This document shows, one piece after another, positions 45,499 to 55,021 of a stretch of DNA of 64,000 nucleotides. The DNA is from Mesobacillus maritimus (GTDB lineage: Bacteria; Bacillota; Bacilli; Bacillales; Cytobacillaceae): assembly GCF_023715205.1 (NCBI RefSeq), contig NZ_JAMBNR010000015.1:62001-126000 (forward strand), in the 5' to 3' direction. The notes beneath the pieces were generated by a model. It ran no database searches. It was not told the origin of the DNA and saw only the letters and a program-made list of their open reading frames with translations. A program made the translations under genes and the position numbers. Within the stretch, counting starts at the first letter, position 1. Each line of letters begins with the position of its first letter.

Positions 45499-46470
45499 AT
45501 GAAAAAACTCTCCTTAGTTGGAGTGATCGGACTTGTAATTGGCCTTATACTTTCGGGTTGTTCTGAACAAGAAACACCTTCGCAAACAAATCAGTCGGAT
45601 ATGTTAACTGTATACACAACTGTTTATCCTTTAGAGTACTTTGCCCAAAGGATTGGCGGCGAACATATCGAAGCTAAGACAATCTATCCTCCCGGTGCCG
45701 ATGAACATACTTATGAACCATCGCAAAAAGATATGATTCAGTTGGCTGAGGCAGATTTATTTATTTACGTCGGCCTTGGTTTAGAAGGATTTGTTGAGAA
45801 AGCCAAGGGGACTTTAGAAAATGAAGACGTACACCTACTCGGTGCAGGGGAACATCTCCATCTCGAAGAAGTTGATGAAGAAAACCATTCAGATGAAGAA
45901 GGTGTGGATGAACACGATCATGAAGAAGAAGACCACAATCATGGCAATGTTGATCCGCATGTTTGGATCGACCCTATCTACTCTAAAGAACTTGCTGAGG
46001 CAATTAAAGTTGAACTCGTAGAACTATTACCTGAATATAAAGATGAACTAGAGGAAAATTACCAGCAGTTAATTTCCGAGCTATCTGCTTTGAATAACAA
46101 ATTCACCAACTTAGTTGAAAACGCAAAGCAAAAAGAAATCCTTGTCTCTCATTCAGCTTATGGTTATTGGGAGGAACGATACGGGATTAAACAAATTAGC
46201 ATTTCAGGCATGTCCACCACGAGTGAACCGTCACAAAGAGAGCTACAAAAGATTATTTCAGAAGCAAAAGGTACAAATTTGAAATACGTATTGTTTGAAC
46301 AAAATTATCAGTCTAAACTTGCAGAAATGGTAAAACAAGAAATCGGTGCCAAGTCGCTCACCTTGCATAACCTTTCTGTCCTAACAAAAGAAGACATCGA
46401 TAATCAAGAGACTTATTTTAGCCTAATGGAGAAGAATCTACAGACTCTAGAAAAAGCGTTAAACGAGTGA
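45499..46470 (+). CDS. znuA: Zinc ABC transporter substrate-binding lipoprotein (ZnuA/AdcA-like)
   Basis: 323 residues from ATG 45499 (GGAGG upstream; six earlier in-frame codons rejected). The lipobox LSGC ends at Cys21. A cluster A-1 metal-binding fold follows, with GADEHTYEPS, VDPHVWIDP and the C-terminal FEQNYQSKLAEM segments. A His/Asp/Glu-rich loop around residues 115-150 (HLHLEEVDEENHSDEE and HDHEEEDHNHG) is typical of zinc-specific members. No permease or ATPase gene is adjacent, so partners must be elsewhere. The Zur box supports zinc uptake. Confidence 0.88.
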   Translation: MKKLSLVGVIGLVIGLILSGCSEQETPSQTNQSDMLTVYTTVYPLEYFAQRIGGEHIEAKTIYPPGADEHTYEPSQKDMIQLAEADLFIYVGLGLEGFVEKAKGTLENEDVHLLGAGEHLHLEEVDEENHSDEEGVDEHDHEEEDHNHGNVDPHVWIDPIYSKELAEAIKVELVELLPEYKDELEENYQQLISELSALNNKFTNLVENAKQKEILVSHSAYGYWEERYGIKQISISGMSTTSEPSQRELQKIISEAKGTNLKYVLFEQNYQSKLAEMVKQEIGAKSLTLHNLSVLTKEDIDNQETYFSLMEKNLQTLEKALNE

Positions 46471-46607
46471 TCTTAGTTTGTTTCATAGTTTTTTGAGTTT
46501 CTAATTACAGTAAATTCATCAATTCTTACCTGATTGTGGTACGTTTTTTCTCATGGCAAATGACAAAAAATATAAGTGTATCAACCAAATCAAAAGGAGT
46601 GATACAC

Positions 46608-46775
46608 ATGGCTAAAGATGTCTTATGTGAGGTAAATAATTGTCAGTACTGGGCACAAGGGAACCTTTGCAGCGCTGATCGAATATACGTTGTCAGTCAC
46701 ACAGGAGAAACAGCAGAATCCACCAAGGCCACAGACTGTAAAACCTTTGAACCAATAGAAGAAACATTAAGCTAA
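46608..46775 (+). CDS. DUF1540 cysteine-rich small protein
   Basis: 55 residues from ATG 46608 (AAAAGGAGTGA upstream). The compact cysteine pattern VLCEVNNCQYW...NLCSAD...ATDCKTFEP fits DUF1540, short metal-binding-like proteins of Bacillaceae and clostridia, unknown in function. Four conserved cysteines could bind one zinc. An upstream extension of the frame to 46536 has no ribosome site. It lies next to the zinc uptake gene, which may or may not be meaningful. Confidence 0.82.
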   Translation: MAKDVLCEVNNCQYWAQGNLCSADRIYVVSHTGETAESTKATDCKTFEPIEETLS

Positions 46776-46780
46776 AACAG

Positions 46781-47109
46781 AAAAGCGGAAGCGCCCTGTT
46801 CAGCGGCGTATGGCCTGGAGCTCTCCAACTGAGATAAAGGAAACACGAAGAGCCGGAGGCGATTCGATGTTGACTTATCGTAGGGCGGAGAGGGAAGGAC
46901 ACTAGCCGCTAGGGCGCTGGAGCTGGACAGTAAGAAAAGCGGAAGCGGCTCGTTCAACTCCGACAGGCATAAGACAACCCACGATGGAAGGCGCTCTTTG
47001 CCTTCAATTGGGGGATGGCTTATGACCCCGAGGAGTTAGCCGCTGGAGCTGGACAGTAGAAAAGCGGAAGCGCCCTGTTCAGCGGCGTATGGCCTGGAGC
47101 TCTCCAACT
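46781..47109. repeat. Cluster of AAAAGCGGAAGCG-type intergenic repeats with a 50-bp exact direct repeat
   Basis: Three units begin AAAAGCGGAAGCG at 46781, 46935 and 47060; the first two end GGAGCTGGACAG. The 50 bp at 46781-46830 recur without change at 47060-47109. GC content is clearly above the flanking genes. This fills most of the gap 46776-47219 and contains no credible gene. Confidence 0.9.
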
Positions 47110-47184
47110 TAGTTAGAATTTCGGGTCGTCTTTAGGCCTGAGCGAGAGTTAGCAACTACACTTTTCCAAAGTCAAACGCAAATC

Positions 47185-47211
47185 AAAAGCCAGGCAAAAT
47201 GCCTGGCTTTT
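47185..47211 (-). terminator. Terminator of hmp
   Basis: AAAAGCCAGGCA pairs with TGCCTGGCTTTT around a 3-nt loop; on the minus strand TTTT and GATTTG follow. It is 9 bp beyond the hmp stop. Confidence 0.85.
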
Positions 47212-47219
47212 GATATTTA

Positions 47220-48434
47220 CTATGCTTCTAATTTAGCCATCGGGCCAAAGAATTCAAAATGGATATGCTCCTCTTGAACCCCAAGGTCTTTTAACGATCC
47301 ATTAATGGATTGCATAAACGGAACAGGTCCACAGAAATAATAATCCGTCTCACTTGATGTAAGAAGATTATTCTTTAACCAATCCTTTGTTACATAGCCT
47401 TCGTAATCGAAAAGTCCTCGTTCTCTGTCTTCACTAGTTGGCGAATCATAAAAGAAGAAAGTTTTAACATTCCCTTTAGATGCTGTTTCAAGTACTTCAT
47501 CACGTAATGCGTGTACCTGACCATTCGCTGCCGCATGAATAAAAGTGACTGGACGATTTGGTTGAAGTGCAACTACTGTTTTTAACATGCTGACCATCGG
47601 TGTTAATCCTACTCCTCCACTTAGCAAAACAAGAGGAGCATCTTTTTCGGTATTTAAAAAGAAGTCACCTGCAGGTGCACTAACATTTACTTTGTCACCT
47701 TCTGATATTTGTTCGTGAAGGTAATTGGATACAATACCATCTGGATTTGTATTACCTGATTCCTGTTTTACACTGATTCGATAATAAGGTTTTCCTGCAG
47801 AATCAGATAAACTATATTGACGAATATGTGTAAATTTTTCCCCTTCAATTTCTAGTTTGACACTGATGTATTGTCCGGGCTTAAAGCCAGGAAGAATATT
47901 TTTGTCCTCTGGGACTAAGTAAAAAGAAGTGATTACGTCACTTTCTTTAACTTTACGGTCAACAATAAATGGTTTAAATCCGTCCCAACCACCATGTTGA
48001 GTTTTTGCCTCCTCATACATCTCAGCTTCTACACTAATAAATACATCCGCAATAACACCATAAGCTTCTGCCCAAGCATCAATGATTTCATCTGTAGCTG
48101 CATCGCCTAGTACTGTTTTAATTGCACCTAGTAAATGCTCTCCAACAATTGGATAATGTTCCGGTTTAATTCCTAAGCTTCGATGTTTATGAGCAATTTG
48201 CGTAACAACAGGAACAATTGCTTCTAAGTTGTCTATATATTGAGCTGCGGCGTATACAGTGGAAGCTAACGCTCTTTGCTGTCTTCCTTGCTTTTGGTTC
48301 GCATGGTTAAAAATATTTAGTAACTCTGGATGCGCTTCAAACATTTGCTGATAAAACACAGTTGTAATATTTTCCCCATGTTGTTCAAGAACTGGTACGG
48401 TAGATTTAATCACTGCAATCGTTCTTTGATTCAA
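47220..48434 (-). CDS. hmp: Flavohaemoglobin (nitric oxide dioxygenase)
   Basis: About 404 residues: an N-terminal globin domain with proximal haem ligand His84 (QIAHKHRSLGI) and catalytic Tyr/Gln region, then an FAD domain (RQYSLSD, flavin binding) and an NAD domain (LLSGGVGLTPMVSML, YFCGPVPFM). It converts NO and O2 to nitrate with NAD(P)H. TTG 48434 with GGGGAG 8 nt upstream is preferred; a GTG at 48443 overlaps that ribosome site. The Fnr-type box upstream and the nrf operon in the same window suggest a joint role in nitrogen oxide stress. Confidence 0.95.
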   Translation of the reverse strand: MNQRTIAVIKSTVPVLEQHGENITTVFYQQMFEAHPELLNIFNHANQKQGRQQRALASTVYAAAQYIDNLEAIVPVVTQIAHKHRSLGIKPEHYPIVGEHLLGAIKTVLGDAATDEIIDAWAEAYGVIADVFISVEAEMYEEAKTQHGGWDGFKPFIVDRKVKESDVITSFYLVPEDKNILPGFKPGQYISVKLEIEGEKFTHIRQYSLSDSAGKPYYRISVKQESGNTNPDGIVSNYLHEQISEGDKVNVSAPAGDFFLNTEKDAPLVLLSGGVGLTPMVSMLKTVVALQPNRPVTFIHAAANGQVHALRDEVLETASKGNVKTFFFYDSPTSEDRERGLFDYEGYVTKDWLKNNLLTSSETDYYFCGPVPFMQSINGSLKDLGVQEEHIHFEFFGPMAKLEA

Positions 48435-48485
48435 TTCAACCACTCCCCTTTTTTCTCCGGTAATGTTTCTAATATTTACATAGTA

Positions 48486-48528
48486 ATTATAAGGAATATT
48501 TATATTTAAATAAGTGAGCTACATCACA
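48486..48528 (-). promoter_or_regulatory. Fnr-type class II promoter of hmp
   Basis: On the minus strand TGTGATGTAGCTCACT (48528-48513) matches TGTGA-N6-TCACA in 9 of 10 positions. A perfect TATAAT lies at 48491-48486. With the start at 48479 the box is centred at -41.5. An AT-rich dyad (ATTTAAATATAAAT) between them could also bind ResD or NsrR. Confidence 0.6.
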
Positions 48529-48672
48529 CTCTAGTTATTTTTTTCTAAAAAAACAGACCATAACCACCATTTTCTTTATGAATTCGTCACTCTAAATTAG
48601 TATCAGTGTTTACCTTTAAGAAACAATGTTAGCTCAATAAACTGGGAAGTTACTTAAATTAATCTGAACAAA

Positions 48673-48723
48673 AGGCTGTTTTCGGAAAGGTTGTTGTTAA
48701 AATCCAAAAACCCATTTTAACGC
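48673..48723. repeat. Dispersed intergenic repeat, copy D
   Basis: AGGCTGTTTTCGGAAAGGTTG then GTTAAAATC...CATTTTAAC (one mismatch in the inverted repeat). Same family as 14848, 28911 and 33911. The rest of the 490-bp gap 48435-48925 shows only the hmp promoter and AT-rich sequence without a gene. Confidence 0.75.
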
Positions 48724-48925
48724 AATTAGTACCCATTTCGTATGTTTAATAAAGTTTGAGAAAAAATCCCCCAAAAAAGTATTTGTGATTGTAAAAAATA
48801 CTCTGCCTTTTATGTAAGAGGGTGTATTTGACTAAAGATAGTTAAAAAGTTTCAATAAATACCTGCAAACTAACAGAATAACTTTTTAGAACGGGATAAA
48901 AAGTTAACAACACTAAAAATCCCTA

Positions 48926-50035
48926 TTAATTAAATGGAAAATACTCTTCAAAGACTGTGACTTCTTGCATTCGTTTTTTATTTATTTTAAAGCCGATCCC
49001 ATTCAAAGTAGGTACGGCAATCATTCCATTTTCCACAATAATTTCGGGCTCAATTACGTCTTCCTCCCAGTAACGGTCAGACCCTGAAATATCACCAGGG
49101 ATGGTAAAACCAGGTAGTGAGGCAAGTGCGATATTATGAGCTCTCGAAATCCCAAATTCAATCATCCCACCACACCAAACCGGTATCCCTTTTTCTTTAC
49201 AATAGTCATGAATCTTAATGGCGGTTTTCAGCCCACCGACTCTCCCTATCTTAATATTGATCACTTGACAGCTTTTCAGTTCAATTGCTTTATATACATC
49301 CTCAAAAGTAACGATACTTTCGTCAAGACAAATAGGGGTTTTTATTTGGTTTTGAATAACTGAATGTTCAATGATATCGTCATAGGCTAATGGCTGCTCA
49401 ATCATTAGTAACCCATACTCATCTAAGGCTTTCAATCGGTCAATGTCTTTCAGCGTATACGCTGAATTTGCATCCGCCATCAATTCTAAGTCTGGAAACC
49501 TTTTCCTAAGTTCCGATACTAGTTGGATATCGTTCTTAGGGGAAATTTTCACTTTCACTCTTCGGTATCCTGTAGCTAGATAGGTTTCAATTTGTTGAAT
49601 TGTCTCTTGTAAAGATTTTGTCGCAACTACTACACCAGAAGGGATTTTATCAACAGTTCCACCCAACACATTAGATAGAGATCGGTTTTCCTGCCTTGCA
49701 TACAAATCCCAAAGAGCTGTCTCTAGGGCTGCTTTGGCCATTTGATTGCGGCGGAAAACCCTGAACTTTTCAGTCACCTCTGCCGGATGAGCAATTGGAT
49801 TTTCCTTTAGATATGGGATGAGAAAGTCCTTCAACATATGGTAAGACGTTTGAACTGTCTCTTCTGTATACCAAGGGGAAGAAAATGCAACTCCTTCGCC
49901 ATAACCTTGATGCCCATCCATACCGTTGACTTCAACAATAATTGATTCCCGTTCAACTACCGTTCCCAAATGCGTAGTAAAAGGGGCTTTTAAGGGCATT
50001 TTTATCACAGATAATTTGACGGATTTTATTTCCAT
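48926..50035 (-). CDS. menC: o-Succinylbenzoate synthase
   Basis: 369 residues, enolase superfamily. The catalytic lysine pair VKVKISPKND (KxK near 162), metal ligands ELMADANSAY (Asp near 190), MIEQPLAYDD (Glu) and CLDESIV (Asp), and the second lysine region INIKIGRVGG are all present. It dehydrates SHCHC to o-succinylbenzoate in menaquinone synthesis. It is the last gene of menFDHBEC, 2 bp after menE. Confidence 0.93.
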   Translation of the reverse strand: MEIKSVKLSVIKMPLKAPFTTHLGTVVERESIIVEVNGMDGHQGYGEGVAFSSPWYTEETVQTSYHMLKDFLIPYLKENPIAHPAEVTEKFRVFRRNQMAKAALETALWDLYARQENRSLSNVLGGTVDKIPSGVVVATKSLQETIQQIETYLATGYRRVKVKISPKNDIQLVSELRKRFPDLELMADANSAYTLKDIDRLKALDEYGLLMIEQPLAYDDIIEHSVIQNQIKTPICLDESIVTFEDVYKAIELKSCQVINIKIGRVGGLKTAIKIHDYCKEKGIPVWCGGMIEFGISRAHNIALASLPGFTIPGDISGSDRYWEEDVIEPEIIVENGMIAVPTLNGIGFKINKKRMQEVTVFEEYFPFN

Positions 50036-50037
50036 AT

Positions 50038-51522
50038 CTATTCATACCCCTTTTTATACCAATCACGTAGTTCTCTTCTTAATAATTTTTTGGAAGCATT
50101 ACGAGGTAATTGCTCGACGAATAGAAACCTTTTCGGAACCTTGTACCTTGCTAGTTGGTCCGTACAAAATTGAACCAAATCACTTTCTGATAGATGTGTG
50201 TTTGACTTTTTCACAATAAAGGCGATCGGAACTTGCCCCCATTTATGATTGTCAATACCAATTACTCCTACATCAGCTACCGTTTCATGAGCCATTAAAA
50301 CACTTTCAATTTCAGCAGGATAGATATTTTCACCACCTGAAATAATTAAATCAGAGCGCCGGTCAAGAACATAGAGGAAACCATCTTGATCTAGATATCC
50401 AATATCTCCTGTATGAAACCACCCATTCGACAATTTTTCTTTTGTTTCTTTATCACGATTTAAATAGCCTTTTGTCACATTTGGTCCTTTGACTAAAATT
50501 TCACCCTCTTGCCCATTAGGCAGCGTTTCTCCTATATCATTGATGATTTTTATTTGATTTGGCAGTAGAGGTTTACCAGCAGAACCAAGCTTACTAAGAC
50601 TATATTCAGGGGCCAATGTTGCAAACTGAGAAGACGTTTCAGTCATTCCAAATGATTGATAAACAGGGATTCCTTTTTCTTTGCATTTTTCAAGCAAGGA
50701 TAATGGGGCAGGTCCACCTCCAAGTAGCATCCCTCGAAAAGTATCTGGTAGCTGGTTTGCTATAAGAAGGTCATTTATTTTTAAAAGCATCGTACTTACT
50801 ACTGACATTGTGGTAACCTGATACTTCCAAATATCTTCAATTGCAAGCTTAGCATTAAAATTGGAATGAAGCACAACAGCCATCCCATAAATCAAACTCC
50901 GCATGAGAATGGAATAACCACTAATATGGAAAACTGGAACCGCACAAAGCCAGCAATCCTTATCACTTAAACCTAGATTTAAAGCAGAGGCTGTTGCACT
51001 CCACCAGTGATTCCCATACGATTGCATAACTCCCTTTGGATGCCCTGTTGTTCCTGAGGTATACATAATGGTGGTGATTTCTTCTAAGTCAAATTCTTCT
51101 AAAATAGCACCCCTAATACCTTGCAACTGAAACAGTTCCTCTTTTTCTACAACATGTTGAAAAGACTTTCTAATCTCAGTAACCTTCTCAGCAAAACTTT
51201 GCTCGTAGATTAGCTTCTCTACTTGAGAATCTTCAATTTGCCAAAGTAATTCAGCAGACGTGAGTTTATTATTTAAAATCACCGTCCTTACGCCGGTCAT
51301 TTGTAGTGCATACAGAATCAGGACTGTTTCTTTATGGTTTGAAAGCAGTACCCCTACAGAACCACCCTTTTTTAGACCAAGCTCATTCAATTGTGATGAT
51401 ATCCGCGCAGCTTGTTCAAAAACTTGCTGAAAGGTTAACTCTTCACCATTAAAAATCAGCGCTTTTCTATCAGGAGTTAAGTCTGCACGCTTTTTTAACC
51501 AGTTTGGTATCACTTGTGTCAC
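50038..51522 (-). CDS. menE: o-Succinylbenzoate-CoA ligase
   Basis: 494 residues of the acyl-adenylate-forming family. The AMP-binding motif MYTSGTTGHPKGV is near residue 150, with SFGMTETSSQFA, GWFHTGDIGYLDQDG and the C-terminal PRNASKKLLRREL lysine segment. It activates o-succinylbenzoate to its CoA ester. GTG start with GGAGTGA upstream. It sits between menB and menC. Confidence 0.95.
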   Translation of the reverse strand: MTQVIPNWLKKRADLTPDRKALIFNGEELTFQQVFEQAARISSQLNELGLKKGGSVGVLLSNHKETVLILYALQMTGVRTVILNNKLTSAELLWQIEDSQVEKLIYEQSFAEKVTEIRKSFQHVVEKEELFQLQGIRGAILEEFDLEEITTIMYTSGTTGHPKGVMQSYGNHWWSATASALNLGLSDKDCWLCAVPVFHISGYSILMRSLIYGMAVVLHSNFNAKLAIEDIWKYQVTTMSVVSTMLLKINDLLIANQLPDTFRGMLLGGGPAPLSLLEKCKEKGIPVYQSFGMTETSSQFATLAPEYSLSKLGSAGKPLLPNQIKIINDIGETLPNGQEGEILVKGPNVTKGYLNRDKETKEKLSNGWFHTGDIGYLDQDGFLYVLDRRSDLIISGGENIYPAEIESVLMAHETVADVGVIGIDNHKWGQVPIAFIVKKSNTHLSESDLVQFCTDQLARYKVPKRFLFVEQLPRNASKKLLRRELRDWYKKGYE

Positions 51523-51595
51523 AAAAAATCACTCCAATATGAAAAGAGCCTGATGGGGGAATCCATCAAGCTACTTTGAGATTTTCTTATTTAAA

Positions 51596-52414
51596 TCAAG
51601 GGAAACGAGGGAATTGCCCAAAATCAGGTTTACGTTTCTCTTTGAAAGCATCCCGACCTTCTTTTGCTTCCTCGGTTGTGTAATAAAGCAATGTAGCATC
51701 GCCAGCAAATTGTTGGATTCCTGCTAATCCGTCAGTATCTGCATTCATTGCCGCTTTCAAGAAGCGAAGCGCTGTTGGACTTTTCTCAAGGATCTCTTCA
51801 CACCATTTAATTGTTTCTTCTTCTACTTGATCAAGTGGAACAACAGTATTAACTAGCCCCATATCAAGTGCTTCTTGGGCATTATATTGACGGCAAAGGT
51901 ACCAAATTTCACGTGCCTTTTTATGACCAATAATACGAGCTAAATACCCAGAACCATAACCAGCATCAAAGCTTCCAACCTTTGGTCCCGTTTGGCCAAA
52001 GATTGCATTATCAGCTGCAATTGTTAAATCACATACAACGTGTAGAACGTGTCCACCACCGATTGCATATCCTCTTACCATTGCAATAACTGGCTTAGGA
52101 ATAACTCTGATTAAACGTTGTAAGTCTAGCACATTCAAACGCGGAATTTGGTCTTCCCCTACATAGCCACCGTGGCCACGTACAGATTGGTCACCACCGG
52201 AACAGAATGCTTTATCGCCTTCACCTGTTAATACGATTACTCCTACGTTTGAGTCATCTCGTGCATAAGCAAATGCATCAATTAATTCCATAACCGTTCT
52301 AGGAGTGAAAGCATTGCGTACTTCCGGACGATTGATGGTAATTTTAGCGATCCCATTGTATGTTTCATACTTAATTTCATCATACGTTCGCTCTGTAACC
52401 CATTCAACTGCCAT
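51596..52414 (-). CDS. menB: 1,4-Dihydroxy-2-naphthoyl-CoA synthase
   Basis: 272 residues of the crotonase fold. The oxyanion-hole segment [17 protein letters not shown] is near residue 65, [20 protein letters not shown] near 115 and [14 protein letters not shown] near 147, the MenB-specific pattern. It closes the second naphthoquinone ring. AGGAGG precedes ATG. It follows menH by 38 bp. Confidence 0.96.
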   Translation of the reverse strand: MAVEWVTERTYDEIKYETYNGIAKITINRPEVRNAFTPRTVMELIDAFAYARDDSNVGVIVLTGEGDKAFCSGGDQSVRGHGGYVGEDQIPRLNVLDLQRLIRVIPKPVIAMVRGYAIGGGHVLHVVCDLTIAADNAIFGQTGPKVGSFDAGYGSGYLARIIGHKKAREIWYLCRQYNAQEALDMGLVNTVVPLDQVEEETIKWCEEILEKSPTALRFLKAAMNADTDGLAGIQQFAGDATLLYYTTEEAKEGRDAFKEKRKPDFGQFPRFP

Positions 52415-52452
52415 CTCTAAATCCTCCTTCTTATGTATTCTATGTTTTTCAA

Positions 52453-53277
52453 CTACTTGAGTTTTTCTACCACTTTATCATTCGACAAAAACTCACTTAC
52501 TATTGTACCAAATTTTTCAGTTTCTTCCACATGAATCGCATGCCCAGCGTTTTTTATCTTCATGAAGAGACCATTTGGAACAGCACTAGCAACCTCGATA
52601 CCAATTTTGCAGAACTTTTCATCCCATTCTCCTGCTAAAAATAAGGTAGGGAAAGACCAAGTCGGCAATGTCTCCCACCATGAAGGTTGTGATCCAGTTC
52701 CCATACCGAGTAAACTATTGGAAAGACCTATACAATTATTTTGCATGCGCTGATTTCTAATCTGTTCTCTAACCTTATCAGGAAGGTTCAGTTGCGTTTG
52801 AAACAAAGGGATATTTTCCCAATGACGAACAAATGCCTCTACTCCCTCTGAAAGAATCTTATTAGCCAGTTTAGCATCTCGTTCTCTTCTTTCTTGTCGA
52901 TCAAAATCCCTCTTCAAACCAGGGGTCGTGCTCTCAAGGATTAATTTCCTAACTCTGTTTGGAAAAAGAACCGCAAAAGTAATCGCTAGTCTTCCTCCCA
53001 TTGAGTATCCTAGAACATCCGTTTTTTCTATATCTAATTGATCTAAAAGAAGATTTAAATCCTCAGCAGCCTTTTGAATATCATAGCGGTTACTATCAGA
53101 TGGAGACTCTGTCTTCCCATGCCCTAATAAATCAATCATTATGTTTTGAGATTTAAGAATGGGAAGAAAGGGATACCATGTCTCAATCGATCCTGTAAAA
53201 CCATGTAACAACAAAAGTGGGAAACCACTCCCACTTTGTTCGACATTGTACATAACATCGTTAAGATTAATCTTCAT
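52453..53277 (-). CDS. menH: SHCHC synthase MenH (alpha/beta hydrolase)
   Basis: 274 residues from ATG 53277; a GTG three codons earlier is also in frame. LLLHGFTGS near the N-terminus, the nucleophile elbow GYSMGGRLA (Ser near 93), AGEWDEKF (acid) and [10 protein letters not shown] (His) complete the triad. It eliminates pyruvate from SEPHCHC to give SHCHC. The start lies inside the end of menD (11-bp overlap), implying coupling. Confidence 0.93.
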   Translation of the reverse strand: MKINLNDVMYNVEQSGSGFPLLLLHGFTGSIETWYPFLPILKSQNIMIDLLGHGKTESPSDSNRYDIQKAAEDLNLLLDQLDIEKTDVLGYSMGGRLAITFAVLFPNRVRKLILESTTPGLKRDFDRQERRERDAKLANKILSEGVEAFVRHWENIPLFQTQLNLPDKVREQIRNQRMQNNCIGLSNSLLGMGTGSQPSWWETLPTWSFPTLFLAGEWDEKFCKIGIEVASAVPNGLFMKIKNAGHAIHVEETEKFGTIVSEFLSNDKVVEKLK

Positions 53278-55021
53278 TTTTCCCACTCTTTAAAACATTA
53301 CTTATTTCCCGGGAAACATATTTCCACAAATCTCGATGTTCTTTAAGATTCCTGTCCCTCTCTGTCGAAACCTCTAGCACTTTTAGGCCTTGATTGTTAT
53401 TATGTACAAGCTTTTGCTCGAAATTGTCCCAACCTGATACTTTATAGTAACTTCCACCATACATTTCTACAACAGGACCAAATTCGATATCAAGGGGAGT
53501 TCCAAATAATAACTCAAAATGCTTTGGATGCTCTGACTGCGGCAAGAAGGAGAAAATTCCTCCACCATTATTATTAATAACAATAATGGTCACATTAAGT
53601 TTAAATAACTTAGCAGCAAGAAGCCCATTCAAATCATGGAAAAACGTCAAGTCCCCCAAAACCAAATAAAGAGGTTCGGCTACAGTCGCTGCACCTAAGG
53701 CTGTTGAAACAATACCATCAATCCCATTAGCCCCTCTATTCCCCATGATTTTTATATTTTTTTTATTGTTGAAAAAGAATGTATCCAAGTCTCGGATCGG
53801 CATACTATTTCCAACAAACAATGTACTTTCTGAAGGTAATATATCCGTTAATAAATGAAAGAGCTTTCCTTCGCTAAGCTCGGAAACATCTCTGATGGTA
53901 GATAATGATTGCTTTGCAATCTGATTGATGTGTGTCCACGTTTGTAAATAACTTGCATCTTTGTTAACTTCAAGCTGTTGCCCTAGTTGTTGACAGAAGA
54001 CACTCTCGTCACAATAAATCATTTCAGATGCAGCCGTCAGTGGGTCGCGCCAACCACTGCCACCATCAACCACAATCATCGGTACCTCACGATTTTCTTT
54101 CATAAATATCGTTAAAGCTTTGGAGACAGGCATCGCTCCAAAGCGAATAATTACTTCTGGCTTTAACTCCTCTTTTGCATCTTCAAAGCGCAGGAATGTA
54201 TCATAACCATCAATAATGCCTGCTTGATTATGGGGTCCACTTCTAAGTTGTGAAAGGGGGTCCGCTATGATTGGATATTTTAATTTCATTCCTAATTCGA
54301 CCACTGCTTCAGCAAACTCTGTGTCATCTATAGGACCGCAGACAATCAAACCCTTCCGTTTTGAAGTTAAAAGAGCTGCAAGATTTTCAAATTGATCCTC
54401 TGATAAAGAAAGCCTAGCCTCTTCAATTCTCACATACCCTTCTTTACGATGTGTGAGTTCAAATAAATTTTCATGTAAGTCAGGGATTAATGGCTCTCTC
54501 AGCGGGAAGTTCAAATGAACAGGCCCTGCAGGGTGCTGAATAGCCGTTGCAGCAGCTCGAGCACAAACCATGCGCGCATATCGTATCATTTCTTCTTTAT
54601 GATCAGGTGGTGACATTTCAGCGAACCATTTCACTTGACGACCATAAAGGTGTATTTGATCAATCGCCTGTGGCGCTCCAACATCACGCAATTCATGTGG
54701 ACGATCAGCCGTTAAAACAACCAATGGCACTCGCGAAATTTTCGCTTCAACGATTGCTGGGTAATAATTCGCTGCTGCTGTACCAGATGTACAAAGGATC
54801 GCTACTGGGTTTTGCTTTGCTTTAGCAATTCCAAGGGCAAAATAAGCAGCAGACCTTTCATCTACATGTACATGCAAGTTTAAATTCGGATGTTCTGCCA
54901 TAACAAGTGCAATCGGTGTAGAGCGCGACCCTGGACTTATGACAACATCTTGAACACCTGAATAAGCTAGTTCTGCAACAAAGGCAGCGAGATAATCTGT
55001 TAATGCTTGTTGATGATTCAT
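53267..55021 (-). CDS. menD: SEPHCHC synthase MenD (ThDP-dependent)
   Basis: 584 residues. ThDP-enzyme architecture: VISPGSRSTPIALV near the N-terminus with the conserved Glu in HVDERSAAYFALG (near 55), and the ThDP-binding GDLTFFHDLNGL near 455 followed by VIINNNGGGIFSFL in the C-terminal third. It condenses isochorismate with 2-oxoglutarate. The start overlaps the menF stop as ATGA, and the end overlaps menH. Confidence 0.96.
   Translation of the reverse strand: MNHQQALTDYLAAFVAELAYSGVQDVVISPGSRSTPIALVMAEHPNLNLHVHVDERSAAYFALGIAKAKQNPVAILCTSGTAAANYYPAIVEAKISRVPLVVLTADRPHELRDVGAPQAIDQIHLYGRQVKWFAEMSPPDHKEEMIRYARMVCARAAATAIQHPAGPVHLNFPLREPLIPDLHENLFELTHRKEGYVRIEEARLSLSEDQFENLAALLTSKRKGLIVCGPIDDTEFAEAVVELGMKLKYPIIADPLSQLRSGPHNQAGIIDGYDTFLRFEDAKEELKPEVIIRFGAMPVSKALTIFMKENREVPMIVVDGGSGWRDPLTAASEMIYCDESVFCQQLGQQLEVNKDASYLQTWTHINQIAKQSLSTIRDVSELSEGKLFHLLTDILPSESTLFVGNSMPIRDLDTFFFNNKKNIKIMGNRGANGIDGIVSTALGAATVAEPLYLVLGDLTFFHDLNGLLAAKLFKLNVTIIVINNNGGGIFSFLPQSEHPKHFELLFGTPLDIEFGPVVEMYGGSYYKVSGWDNFEQKLVHNNNQGLKVLEVSTERDRNLKEHRDLWKYVSREISNVLKSGKNED

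Noticed and set aside
46693-46957. Minus-strand open frames in the repeat cluster after the DUF1540 gene
   Set aside because: Low-complexity frames produced by the higher-GC repeats; no ribosome site and no protein-like composition.
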